Assembly: GCA_943788195.1 (NCBI GenBank)
Contig: CALSPH010000001.1
Coordinates: 1,623,595 to 1,687,594, forward strand
Source: an uncultured Bacteroidia bacterium
GTDB taxonomy: Bacteria; Bacteroidota; Bacteroidia; NS11-12g; UBA955
Length of the DNA stretch: 64,000 nucleotides
Direction: 5' to 3'
The notes beneath the pieces were generated by a model, which ran no database searches, had not been told where the DNA came from, and saw only the letters and a list, made by a program, of their open reading frames with translations. The position numbers were made by a program, and so were the translations under genes. This document shows positions 18,190-26,932 of the stretch, one piece after another (within the stretch, counting starts at the first letter, position 1; each line of letters opens with the position of its first letter).

Positions 18190-18210
18190 CGTTTAGGACG
18201 CTATTGGTAA
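18190..18210 (-). repeat. IS right terminal inverted repeat
   Basis: 21-bp end with core CGTTTAGGACGCTATTG at 18190-18206. Its outermost TTG (18204-18206) lies 20 nt upstream of the -7-like TATTATTG of the next gene, so the element may supply a -33 element. Confidence 0.8.
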
Positions 18211-18215
18211 TTTAT

Positions 18216-18258
18216 CAGTTTTTGGGTATTATTGTATAAACAACTAAATTAAAAAAAC
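18216..18258 (+). promoter_or_regulatory. Upstream region of DUF5684 gene, shared with the DUF4389 gene
   Basis: The 43 nt before the ATG align without gaps to the 43 nt before the DUF4389 ATG (18903-18945), with 33 identities. The best-conserved part is TAT(T/C)ATTGTAT(A/G)AACAA. TATTATTG at 18227-18234 resembles TAnnTTTG with one change, and both copies share that change. Confidence 0.55.
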
Positions 18259-18771
18259 ATGAACAACGTAATTTTACAAACTGATCTTACCTATCAACCC
18301 ACCGTAAATCCTATGGCCCAAATGGGTACAGGGTTTTGGGTTGCCTATTTTATTTTTATTGTCTTAATGGTTATTTCCATGTGGAAAGTCTATGAAAAGG
18401 CAGGACAACCGGGATGGGCTGCAATTATCCCAGTATATAACCTAATCGCACTATTAAAAATTATTAAGCGTCCTTCTAAATGGATATGGTATTATGCAGG
18501 CGCTATAGTAGTTTATATGGTTGGAGCGGCAATGATGATGAGCAGTCCAGTATTGGGGGGTCTTTTGTTGGCTGTTGGCAGTATCGCTTTATTAGCGCTT
18601 TCAATTATGGATTATCACCGTTTGTCATTAAGCTTTGGCAAAGGTGCAGGATGGACTGTGGGTCTTTTGCTTTTGAGCTTTATCTTCATTCCTATAATGG
18701 CTTTCCGTAAAAACATTCAGTATATTTGGGGTGAACGCGGCACAGATGACCATTTAGTAACGGAAGAATAA
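18259..18771 (+). CDS. DUF5684-type small membrane protein with DHLVTEE tail
   Basis: 170 residues with about four membrane segments (near 23-42, 50-63, 73-110 and 128-146). The segment VYEKAGQPGWAAIIPVYN is the hallmark of DUF5684, often annotated as signal-peptidase-like, but there is no Ser/Lys protease dyad to support that. Its function is unknown. The hydrophilic C-terminus ends DDHLVTEE, nearly the same as the end of the neighbouring, unrelated DUF4389 protein (KDHLVTD). It is monocistronic: its own promoter region lies 5-48 bp beyond the IS end, and a strong terminator follows 19 bp after the stop. Confidence 0.82.
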   Translation: MNNVILQTDLTYQPTVNPMAQMGTGFWVAYFIFIVLMVISMWKVYEKAGQPGWAAIIPVYNLIALLKIIKRPSKWIWYYAGAIVVYMVGAAMMMSSPVLGGLLLAVGSIALLALSIMDYHRLSLSFGKGAGWTVGLLLLSFIFIPIMAFRKNIQYIWGERGTDDHLVTEE

Positions 18772-18790
18772 TAACATTAAGTTTATCATG

Positions 18791-18824
18791 AAAGGAGAAA
18801 TCGTACAGGTTTCTCCTTTTTTTT
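18791..18824 (+). terminator. Rho-independent terminator of the DUF5684 gene
   Basis: Perfect 10-bp stem AAAGGAGAAA (18791-18800) with its complement at 18810-18819, then a T run. The terminator after the DUF4389 gene has nearly the same stem. Confidence 0.85.
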
Positions 18825-18902
18825 GCAGCAATAATCTTGAAATTTATGGTCTATTTCAATTTAAGCAAATCAGGTTTTACTTGGTTGACTCACTTTTTCC
18901 TG

Positions 18903-18945
18903 CAGTTCTTTTGTATCATTGTATGAACAATTAAATAAATAAACT
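18903..18945 (+). promoter_or_regulatory. Upstream region of DUF4389 gene, shared with the DUF5684 gene
   Basis: 43 nt abutting the ATG, 33 of 43 identical and ungapped with 18216-18258. TATCATTG at 18914-18921 occupies the same place as TATTATTG in the first copy. Confidence 0.55.
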
Positions 18946-19585
18946 ATGAACTATTCTATTAAAAGGCAGGAATCCTACTCAAGAGGTCAACTGCTGTTAC
19001 GATCATTTCTGGGCTGGTTATATATTCTAATACCACATATGGTGGTTTTGTATATTTACATCATTGGCTTTGCATTTAGCCGTCTTGCCACTTTTTTTTA
19101 CCATTTTGTTTACTGGGAAGTTTCCACAAGGTTATTTTAATTTTCAGGTAAAAGTATTGCAATATGGTGAACGATTAAATGCAACCATGTTTAATATGAT
19201 CGATGGTTACCCATCGTTCTCATTGAGTGCCAAAGATCCTCGCGTAATCTACGAGCCAAATTACACAGAAAAAGTAGGTGCTGGGCGTTTATTAATACGT
19301 GCTATTTTCGGTCCTTTTATCTTATTGCCTCATCTTTTTGTATTAGTCTTTAGAATTTATGGTGCTATGTTCGTTGCAATTGCAGCATGGTTTGTAGTGC
19401 TTTTTACGGGCAAGTATCCTGAAAATATGTTCAACTTCGTAGAAGGAACCTTTCGATGGAATGCGCGTCTAAATAATTATCTTTTGTTTTACTATGATGA
19501 ATATCCTCCATTCACGGGTAAGGTAGTTGATGGTGAAAATACGAGTGTAGATTCAGATGCCAAAGATCATTTGGTAACGGACTAA
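18946..19585 (+). pseudogene. DUF4389 membrane protein with DHLVTD tail, frameshifted in a T8 run
   Basis: The first frame (from ATG 18946) encodes a soluble N-terminus and helix YILIPHMVVLYIYIIGFAFSRLAT. The protein then continues in the +1 frame to 19585. Deleting one T from the eight at 19092-19099 restores LATFFTILFTGKFPQGYFNF, the DUF4389 hallmark (ILFTG+YP). A second half-repeat follows with LLPHLFVLVFRIYG and VVLFTGKYPENMFNF, then YYDEYPPF. The intact protein would be about 212 residues with four membrane segments in two repeats. The tail ends KDHLVTD. The function of DUF4389 is unknown. Bounded by its own promoter and terminator. Confidence 0.85.
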
Positions 19586-19601
19586 TTTACAACTTATATA
19601 A

Positions 19602-19637
19602 AAAAAGGAGAGCCAACTTTGACTCTCCTTTTTTTTT
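19602..19637 (+). terminator. Terminator between the DUF4389 gene and the T9SS protein
   Basis: Stem AAAGGAGAG with complement CTCTCCTTT around a 10-nt loop, flanked by A and T runs on both sides, so it can serve both converging genes. The stem resembles the one at 18791. Confidence 0.85.
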
Positions 19638-19652
19638 GTTCAATAGTCTCAA

Positions 19653-22346
19653 CTATTCAATTAAAATTTTCTTAATTACCATCCGGTTTTTTGAATCCTT
19701 TATGATCACAAAATATGCGCCTTGTTTCAATCCATGTTTCAAAGCACTGCTTGATTTCTGATGGAATAATTGGTAGTATACTTTCTTGCCTTGAATGTCT
19801 ACTATGCTAACCTCATGTATGGGTAGATCCGAGGTTAGTTGAATGGATTGGTTTCCAGTCGCAGGATTGGGATATAGCTCAACATTAAATGAATTAATTC
19901 GATCGATTGAAATTCTACCGATATTTACTTCTACAATTGAGGTGTCTGAACATCCGTTGAAGTCTACTACAATGAGCCGAACCTGATAGATCGCATTTGC
20001 TGCATACGTGTGGGTTACTTCTCGCTCTGTACCTGTATTGCCGTCACCAAAGCTCCATTGGTAACTGTAGATACTGCCTAGTAATCCCTCAAACTCCACT
20101 TCCTTATCCTTTACCGAATAGGTGAAACCTGCAGCCGGCTTTGAGTTAACAGGTACGTTGACTGCCGTAAAGTGACTCATGCAGCCTTTGAAGTTGGTTT
20201 GGTAAAAGTATGTTTTACCTCCGTAAAGAACTGGAGTTACAAATGGGCTTCCTGTATGAATAGTGTTTGATGTGCTGTCTTCATACCATTTAATCTCTCC
20301 TTGGTTTAAGTCTAAGCTAACTGTGGCTTTATTTTCAGCACAGATGCTTGGATTGGATAGATTACTAACTAAAGGAGCTTCATTTACTCTTAATTCAACA
20401 GGTGTGAATATCGGGCTTATGCACCCTTGGTCACGTGTTTGGATGTAGAATGTGTCTGTAGATTGCGCATTAAGTATGTTGTTTTTGGTGCCCAATGCTA
20501 CAGGGCTTAGCAAAGTGTCCTTGTACCAGTATTGTAAGCCATAATCAACCGTTGATGATAGGAACGTATCTTGTCCTTTGCACACTTCGGCATCTGTAAT
20601 ACTCTTAGGTTTAGGATAGTCGTTAATAGTCAACTTAATGGGTACTCTGCTGCTTCCACATACACCATTCCAGGCATCCACGTAAAATGTTTTAACCTCT
20701 TTGGCCGTTGGGGTGTAATTATAGCTTGTGCCTTTAAACAAAGGATTGCCACCTGATGGAGCATTAAACCAGCGAATGGTATCATTACTAGCAATAGATG
20801 CGCTTAAGCTGAGTGCACTAGCATCAATCAAGCATAAAGTAGTGTCGTTGCTTACCGTTGGGTCCAATGGTGCAAAATTGCCGCTCACAAAAATGCTTAT
20901 TCGCTGTCTTCCGGGAAGAGCGCATGTGCCATTACTTACTTCAACAAAGAAACTGGTGTCTCTGGTATAAGGACCTGAGATATATACCTTACCTGTGAAA
21001 ATTGGACTGCCACCTATGCTGTCTGTAAACCAACGCACATTTCCATCGCTTGTTTTTACTTCTAAATTGGAATTAGCCCCAGCACAAATGGAGTCGTTTA
21101 CAATTTGATCCACTGTTGGATAGGGGTTCACTTCAAATGGAATGTAGTTTCGTGTGCTTTCGCAATTGTTATTCTTGGAACTGATATAGAACGTGTCGCT
21201 ATGGATGGCTGGGTTTTGCACATATGTTCTGCCTGTAAATTCAGGAACAGTATCTGTTCTGTTATTATACCAGGCATAGGTTTCGTTTAAGTTCTGCTTG
21301 ATCAGTAATCCAAGGCTGTCTCCGTTACACACGGTTTTATCCCCGGCAGGAATGGGGGCAATCGGCATGTAGTAAAGCATTTTCTCAGTGGTATCCACAC
21401 ATCTTCCGAATCCAAGTCGATAGTGAAATAATGTGGAAATCACTCGTACATTGTAGTTTTTATGAATTGCGTATTTGGCCCCGCCTTCAATGCTAGAGTA
21501 CGAGGAGAATGAAGTCGCATCATTGTACCATCTGAAGCAAAAGCGATCATAGCCGTAATATATATACCGGTTGTAGTATTTTGAACCTGCCACGGTCTTT
21601 TTATATTGATTGTTAAAATGGATGCTATCTCCTGTGCGGTAGCATTGATCTTTTATCGTGAAATCATTTTTATAACTGTATTTAACATGTGGATACAATT
21701 GAATGTCTGCATCAAAAGGAGTGCCCCCAATATTGAGGTTACGACCATTGAACCAAAGTCCTGAAACCGTGGCACAGTTCAGGTTTTCACCATCACCATC
21801 TCCGGCATTATAACTATTACACACAATTGAGCAGTTGGCCGTGTCTGAATTTTCAACCACAAGAATATATGGATAGTCCAAGGTAATTGCAGAGTCGAAA
21901 CTGGCATGTTTTTCTAAGGTGGATAATAGGCCTGTGCCAAATGTAGAATCAATGGTCATTGTGTCCGTGCGCAATGCGAGTCCGGTTGGTAAAGAATCTA
22001 AGCCTGCTTTGTAAAGCTTGCACACAACACGTGGAGTCAAGCTGCGCACTGGATCGCTCATCCATGCATAGAAGGTGAATCCGCTAACCTCAATATCTTG
22101 AGGTGCCCCAAAATACTGACCCACACTGTTTCCGCCACTAAATCCAATCGCAACAAAGCCGGTTGCTTTTAAACGAGGATACTCTGCAGTGTCTTGGCCG
22201 CAAATAACAGGAGTAGATGACCTGTTCACAAGACTTGTAGGAGCCTTCGGGAGATTGTCAATAATCTTAACCGGGGTTTCTACAAGCTGCGACCAGCCAG
22301 ATATCCCTAGGGATACTAATATGCATGTGGTGATAAGCTTTTTCAT
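19653..22346 (-). CDS. Large secreted T9SS protein with Ig-like repeats and a PKD domain
   Basis: 897 residues. A signal peptide (residues 1-20, ending in SGWSQL) leads to a unique N-terminal region (about 50-320). Five repeats of roughly 80 residues follow (about 335-735), each with a Cys near the start, a W(Y/F) pair and a terminal G-x-C, like the Ig-like domains of large Bacteroidota surface proteins. A PKD domain (SYQWSFGDGNTGTEREVTHTY) lies near 750-815. The last 80 residues are a T9SS type A sorting domain (VELYPNPATG...KQGAYFVII...), removed on export. It is likely an adhesin or extracellular structural protein. It lies 2 bp downstream of another T9SS cargo gene, in one operon. Confidence 0.9.
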   Translation of the reverse strand: MKKLITTCILVSLGISGWSQLVETPVKIIDNLPKAPTSLVNRSSTPVICGQDTAEYPRLKATGFVAIGFSGGNSVGQYFGAPQDIEVSGFTFYAWMSDPVRSLTPRVVCKLYKAGLDSLPTGLALRTDTMTIDSTFGTGLLSTLEKHASFDSAITLDYPYILVVENSDTANCSIVCNSYNAGDGDGENLNCATVSGLWFNGRNLNIGGTPFDADIQLYPHVKYSYKNDFTIKDQCYRTGDSIHFNNQYKKTVAGSKYYNRYIYYGYDRFCFRWYNDATSFSSYSSIEGGAKYAIHKNYNVRVISTLFHYRLGFGRCVDTTEKMLYYMPIAPIPAGDKTVCNGDSLGLLIKQNLNETYAWYNNRTDTVPEFTGRTYVQNPAIHSDTFYISSKNNNCESTRNYIPFEVNPYPTVDQIVNDSICAGANSNLEVKTSDGNVRWFTDSIGGSPIFTGKVYISGPYTRDTSFFVEVSNGTCALPGRQRISIFVSGNFAPLDPTVSNDTTLCLIDASALSLSASIASNDTIRWFNAPSGGNPLFKGTSYNYTPTAKEVKTFYVDAWNGVCGSSRVPIKLTINDYPKPKSITDAEVCKGQDTFLSSTVDYGLQYWYKDTLLSPVALGTKNNILNAQSTDTFYIQTRDQGCISPIFTPVELRVNEAPLVSNLSNPSICAENKATVSLDLNQGEIKWYEDSTSNTIHTGSPFVTPVLYGGKTYFYQTNFKGCMSHFTAVNVPVNSKPAAGFTYSVKDKEVEFEGLLGSIYSYQWSFGDGNTGTEREVTHTYAANAIYQVRLIVVDFNGCSDTSIVEVNIGRISIDRINSFNVELYPNPATGNQSIQLTSDLPIHEVSIVDIQGKKVYYQLFHQKSSSALKHGLKQGAYFVIIKDSKNRMVIKKILIE

Positions 22347-22348
22347 AA

Positions 22349-23089
22349 CTAAAGTTTGTTTATTTGGGTGTGGCTTACACTTCCATCAGCGAAAGTAAGC
22401 CGAATGGTGTATATACCTGAAACCCATCGTTCATTATTCATACTGATCTTTTGACTACCGTTGATCAGTCGTTTTTCGATTTCTTTGCCTTCTGCATTGT
22501 ACACTTGAATTACACCATTTATATTCTGCAAGTTCTCAATATTTAAATTGCTTTTGGAAGGGTTGGGGTAGATTTTAATGCCATCGTTGGCTTTAACCCA
22601 TTGATTGGAGGAAATGTTATCATCACGAACAACGATTGAAAAGTTTCGGATTTGTTCCGTAACGCTCGTTTTGAATCCGCCAGCTAAGGTTGCTTTCGCT
22701 GTCACAGATATTACCATAGGGTAATTACCTGCAGAACCTTGTGTTGGAGTGCCAAAGAGATTAATGCAATGCGTTTTCAAGCTCACAAATCGACAATTGG
22801 AAGGGTTGCATATATAAGAAATTCCTGGAGGAAGCCCAGTAACACCATCCACAATAATGCTATCAATAGTTGCAGCAATTTGTCCACCACCAAAAGGGTT
22901 GTCCACCAACGTGTCTCGCGTGCTGTGAACTTGAACAGTCATGCTATACATGCTCAATTCAATAGCAGTATCCAGGTCTGCAGGAAAATAACCCGGGCTT
23001 TTAACACTTGTATCTGGCTGGCACGTTTGTCCTACTAATGTTAAGTTTAAGCCAATAAGAACCGCTACGGTGAGTATCTTTTTTATCAT
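22349..23089 (-). CDS. Secreted T9SS type A sorting-domain protein
   Basis: 246 residues with a signal peptide (LTVAVLIGLNLTLVGQ) and a C-terminal type A sorting domain (IKIYPNPSKSNLNIEN to the end). The middle, about residues 22-165, has four Cys residues and a putative-Ig-like stretch (GLPPGISYICNPSNCRF, then GNYPMVISVTAKA) resembling the cadherin-like/Ig domains that precede sorting domains. No catalytic motif. Upstream gene of a two-gene operon with the 897-residue protein, and divergent from the TonB receptor across 47 bp. Confidence 0.88.
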   Translation of the reverse strand: MIKKILTVAVLIGLNLTLVGQTCQPDTSVKSPGYFPADLDTAIELSMYSMTVQVHSTRDTLVDNPFGGGQIAATIDSIIVDGVTGLPPGISYICNPSNCRFVSLKTHCINLFGTPTQGSAGNYPMVISVTAKATLAGGFKTSVTEQIRNFSIVVRDDNISSNQWVKANDGIKIYPNPSKSNLNIENLQNINGVIQVYNAEGKEIEKRLINGSQKISMNNERWVSGIYTIRLTFADGSVSHTQINKL

Positions 23090-23136
23090 AAATAGAATTT
23101 ATTGTTAAAATTTGTGTTCTTCGAAGTACGTCAATT

Positions 23137-25446
23137 TTGAGTAGAAATTCAACCATATTCTTCTTTGCATTAAGTCTTATGACAATTGTGCTATCCTCAT
23201 TTGGGAAGCTTAATGGTCAAGTTATTCATTTAATTACGGAAGATGGAATGCCAGTAAGCAGAACAGTGATAAAGCATGATTCAAATTCTTCTCTTCAACC
23301 CTATGGCGTTTTTACTACAGAATACATTAGTGTTTCCAAATTGGGCAAACATATTCCTGAAGGGGTATTTATCCAGTCACAGGGGTATGAGGGGGTTTTT
23401 GTTGATATCTATGCAACTGATACGATTAGAGTGTATTTAAGAACTTCAAAACACTTGTTAAATACGGTATTGGTCAGCTCTTCCAAAGGCAAGAAAAAGT
23501 ACAGAGATGTGCCTACAAGCCTGGTAAAGATTAAGCCTTATCTCATAGAAAATAGGAATAACACTGAATTGACTGAAGTCATCAATCAAATCCCGTCAGT
23601 GACCATTATCGATAATCAAGCAAGTATTCGCGGGGGCAGCGGATGGAGCTATGGTTCTGGTTCTCGAGTTATGGTAGCAATTGACGGTTTACCTGCGGTG
23701 AGTGGCGATGCAAACCAAGTTCAGTGGCAGTTTTTGGATATGCAGAATATCCAATCCATTGAAGTGTTAAAAGGGGCCAGTTCTGTGTTGTATGGATCAT
23801 CCGCTTTAAATGGAGCAATAAACATTCAATCTAAGGAGGCTACGGATTCATTGACAGGAAATGTGAATACTTATTTTGGTTTTTACGATAAACCTAGTAA
23901 GGATAGTCTTTTGTGGACGAATCGGACTTTGCTTAAATACGGGTTGAATAGCTACGTTTCATTTAAAAAGAAGAAAATGGACTATGTATTTACCACCCTG
24001 AATGTGGTAGATAATGGGTATCGGATGGCGGAAGAAAGCAATCGAAGTAGGTTAGGGGCCAATCTGAAATATCATCTCACCGACAGTATGGATATTGGGG
24101 TGAAAATCAACGGCATGTATAACAAAGGAAGTACCTTCTTGCTTTGGGAGTCTGCTGGTTATGGGTACACAGCTTTAGATAGCAGCTTTAATGACAATGT
24201 TACACGTAGGTTGGCTATCGATCCCAGTTTTAACCGAATTGGTAAAAAAGTAGAGCATCATTTACTCGGTAGATATTTTATTCTGGATAATGATATTTAT
24301 CAAGCAGATACATTAAGTCAGCAAAGCAATTCTTCTAATTTTGGATATGTTGAATACAGGGGGGCAACAGATAGGTTGTTAAGTTTAGGTCAATTCACGT
24401 ACGGTGTTTCATATAGTAATAGCACCACCAATAGTCCTTTGTTTCAAGGTATTCAAAAGGCTTCTAATGCAGCGGCTTATTTACAAGCCGAGGAGCGAAT
24501 CGGTAAATGGTTTTTTAGCGCAGGTGTACGTTATGAGCAATTTAAGCTCAATAACCGAACTGAAGGGAAGCCTGTTATCAAAACAGGGGTTACGTATACA
24601 CCGCGTCCTTTTACCATATTAAGAACGAGCTATGGTGAAGGTTACCGTTTTCCATCCATTGCAGAGTCATTCATTGCTACAAGTGTGGGTCCAGTCACTA
24701 TTTACCCCAATGCAGAGTTAAAGCCAGAGAGTGCCTGGAATGCTGAATTAGGCATAAAGCAGGGCTTTAAAGTGAAAGGCTTGTCTGGTTATGCTGATTT
24801 GGCTTTGTATTATTCTGAGATAGAAGATATGATTGAGTTTACATTTGCTCAATGGGCCTCGGTAATTACGCCACAAAATTCATTCGGTGCAGGATTTAAG
24901 TCCATTAATACAGGAACAGCGACTATACTTGGGTTAGATTTTAACTTAGTTGGAACCTATACTTTCAAGGGAAATAAACTTTCCCTGTTAGCTGGATACA
25001 ATTTCAATGATCCACGCTCAAAAAACCCGAACCAAATCATCGCACGAGATAGTCAGAATGCACCTTTAAGTTATGCGAGTACAAGTAAAGACACTTTGAA
25101 TAGTTATCTCAAATACAGAAGTATACACTCTATTAAAGGTGATTTGCAATGGGAGAGAGGCGATTGGACAGCTGGCTTGTCGGTTCGTTATGCAAGCTTT
25201 ATTGCTAATATTGATCGGGCTTTTGTGAGTTTCCCGATAGGATCTGTCATACTTGGCATCGAAGAAACACGTCAGCAAAATAAGAACGGAAATATTATCA
25301 TGGACTTTCGGTTAAGTAAATCATGGAACCATGGGCTTAAGACGGCTATCATTATTAATAATATTCAGAATAGGTTAGTTATGGAGCGTCCAGCTGATTT
25401 TCAAGCACCGCGGTATTTTATGTTTCAAGTTGTAAAGGATATTTAA
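23137..25446 (+). CDS. TonB-dependent outer-membrane receptor
   Basis: 769-residue ligand-gated beta-barrel importer. A signal peptide is followed by a degenerate carboxypeptidase-like N-terminal domain (to about 110), the plug (about 125-240; IRGGSGWSYGSGSRVMVAIDGLP and IEVLKGASSVLYGSSALNGAIN) and a 22-strand-type barrel ending APRYFMFQVVKDI. The start is TTG at 23137, chosen because it gives a full signal peptide. No SusD partner is present. The next gene, a flavoprotein, begins one base after the stop, so the imported ligand and that enzyme may be linked. Ligand unknown. Confidence 0.93.
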   Translation: MSRNSTIFFFALSLMTIVLSSFGKLNGQVIHLITEDGMPVSRTVIKHDSNSSLQPYGVFTTEYISVSKLGKHIPEGVFIQSQGYEGVFVDIYATDTIRVYLRTSKHLLNTVLVSSSKGKKKYRDVPTSLVKIKPYLIENRNNTELTEVINQIPSVTIIDNQASIRGGSGWSYGSGSRVMVAIDGLPAVSGDANQVQWQFLDMQNIQSIEVLKGASSVLYGSSALNGAINIQSKEATDSLTGNVNTYFGFYDKPSKDSLLWTNRTLLKYGLNSYVSFKKKKMDYVFTTLNVVDNGYRMAEESNRSRLGANLKYHLTDSMDIGVKINGMYNKGSTFLLWESAGYGYTALDSSFNDNVTRRLAIDPSFNRIGKKVEHHLLGRYFILDNDIYQADTLSQQSNSSNFGYVEYRGATDRLLSLGQFTYGVSYSNSTTNSPLFQGIQKASNAAAYLQAEERIGKWFFSAGVRYEQFKLNNRTEGKPVIKTGVTYTPRPFTILRTSYGEGYRFPSIAESFIATSVGPVTIYPNAELKPESAWNAELGIKQGFKVKGLSGYADLALYYSEIEDMIEFTFAQWASVITPQNSFGAGFKSINTGTATILGLDFNLVGTYTFKGNKLSLLAGYNFNDPRSKNPNQIIARDSQNAPLSYASTSKDTLNSYLKYRSIHSIKGDLQWERGDWTAGLSVRYASFIANIDRAFVSFPIGSVILGIEETRQQNKNGNIIMDFRLSKSWNHGLKTAIIINNIQNRLVMERPADFQAPRYFMFQVVKDI

Positions 25447-25447
25447 A

Positions 25448-26932
25448 TTGCAAAAATCAAAACATTTTACTCGAAAGGAATTGCTCCAAATTATAGCACC
25501 ATTGGGATTGGGGCTGGTTTTTTACGGCTGTAATGAAGCCGCACCCAAAGAAATAAGGGAATTGGGAAAGGGTGAAGAAAAGGATACATTGGGTCAGGTT
25601 GCAGAAGTATTGGGCCAGTCTGGATGTGTATTTGTGTTTCCTGAGAATAAACAGTTCAAAGGCTTAAATCAGCCCTTCAATTTGAGGGTGCCCAAAACCC
25701 CGAAATGTATTGCACTGTGCTCAAGCGCTGTTGGGATTCAGAATGCTATAATATATGCCAAAGATCAAAACCTTAAAGTAGGTATTAAAAGTGGAGGGCA
25801 TAGTTTTGAAAATTACTCTACCCTCGAAGATGGATTGACCATAAATCTATCCCTTTTTAAATCCATTGAAGTGAACGGTGACGAAGCTACCATCGAATCA
25901 GGTTGTTTGTTGCGAGAGGTCAATGACGCATTGATCTCAAAAGGGAAAATTCTGCCAGCTGGGTCATGTGGATCTGTTGGTATTGGTGGATTAACCCTGG
26001 GCGGAGGGTATGGTTTCTTTAGTCGGAAATATGGGCTTACCTGTGACCATTTAATCGAGGCGAAGATGATTACCGCAAAAGGGGAGCAGCTTATTGTGAA
26101 CAAAGATCATGAACTTTTTAAGGTGTTGAAAGGTGCAGGCAATGGCAATTTTGGAGTGGTTTATGAATTCAAATTCAAAATTCATCCTGCTCCCAAGTTA
26201 TTTAGGCGCTGGAAACTCAAGAGCTATAAAATGACCTTAGAACGTTATAAAGCATTGTTGCCAGAGTGGATAAAGCTGACGCAATCTCTGCCTGAGTCAG
26301 TGTTCGCTGCTTTCGTTCAAAATAAAAAAACAGCTGTATTTTTAATTACGGACTTCGAACAAGCAGATTTGCAAGGAATGATAGATCGTTTTGCAATCTT
26401 ATGTGACAAAACGTATCCAATGACCCAGGTGCCATTGGCAAAAGCATTGACTTATTATTATGGGGTGCAGGAAAGCATTCCTTTTAAGAACTCGTCAGCG
26501 GGTTATTTTAATTCATATGAGGACTTTGAGCCCTTTATAAACCAAGTGATTCCCATAGTACTTGAGTCCAAAGGCTTGATTTATCAGATCAATACACTAG
26601 GCGGCGCAATAGGGAATGCTGTATTCAGGGAGGACAGTATATACCCGCATCGAGATTACGCATTGCTTACAGAATTGCAAGCATATTGGGAAGAATCTGA
26701 GGTGGGGAAGGAGCTCGTCCAGCAAAACAGTAAAATTCTGACTATCATTGAAGAAGCTGGGGTTTCTGCACAATATGTGAATTATCCCAGTGCAGAATTC
26801 AAGTCACCATTGGAAAAATATTATGGCAAAGAAAACATCCCACAGCTTATGGCGTTAAAGAAAGCATATGATGAAAGTAACCTATTTGCAAGACCTCAAG
26901 GATTAAGTAATGAAGAAGAAAATAAAGTATAG
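25448..26932 (+). CDS. Berberine-bridge-type FAD-linked oxidoreductase, probably exported lipoprotein
   Basis: 494 residues. The FAD-binding PCMH domain spans about residues 75-250, with KSGGHSFENYST carrying H118 and GSCGSVGIGGLTLGGGYG carrying C174, the two positions that bind FAD bicovalently in berberine bridge enzymes and related oligosaccharide oxidases. The BBE C-terminal motif is near 450 (SAQYVNYPSAEF...YYG). The N-terminus TRKELLQIIAPLGLGLVFYG then Cys28 looks like an export signal, possibly Tat-like, with a relaxed lipobox. The start is TTG, one base after the TonB receptor stop. Substrate unknown; a carbohydrate or phenolic oxidase role is inference. Confidence 0.88.
   Translation: MQKSKHFTRKELLQIIAPLGLGLVFYGCNEAAPKEIRELGKGEEKDTLGQVAEVLGQSGCVFVFPENKQFKGLNQPFNLRVPKTPKCIALCSSAVGIQNAIIYAKDQNLKVGIKSGGHSFENYSTLEDGLTINLSLFKSIEVNGDEATIESGCLLREVNDALISKGKILPAGSCGSVGIGGLTLGGGYGFFSRKYGLTCDHLIEAKMITAKGEQLIVNKDHELFKVLKGAGNGNFGVVYEFKFKIHPAPKLFRRWKLKSYKMTLERYKALLPEWIKLTQSLPESVFAAFVQNKKTAVFLITDFEQADLQGMIDRFAILCDKTYPMTQVPLAKALTYYYGVQESIPFKNSSAGYFNSYEDFEPFINQVIPIVLESKGLIYQINTLGGAIGNAVFREDSIYPHRDYALLTELQAYWEESEVGKELVQQNSKILTIIEEAGVSAQYVNYPSAEFKSPLEKYYGKENIPQLMALKKAYDESNLFARPQGLSNEEENKV

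Larger units (their letters stand above)
16870..18210 (-). mobile_element. IS4-family insertion sequence, about 1.34 kb
   Basis: Terminal inverted repeats lie at 16870-16890 and 18190-18210 (21 bp, two mismatches, core GTCCTAAACG) and bracket one transposase gene read on the minus strand. I see no convincing target-site duplication, so the exact ends are uncertain by a few bases. The element sits between the broken mtfA and the DUF5684 cassette. It looks complete, so it could be mobile. Confidence 0.85.

Noticed and set aside
16866-18214. Target-site duplication flanking the IS
   Set aside because: Flanks share T-rich letters and a chance TTTATCA but no consistent direct repeat at the IR ends.
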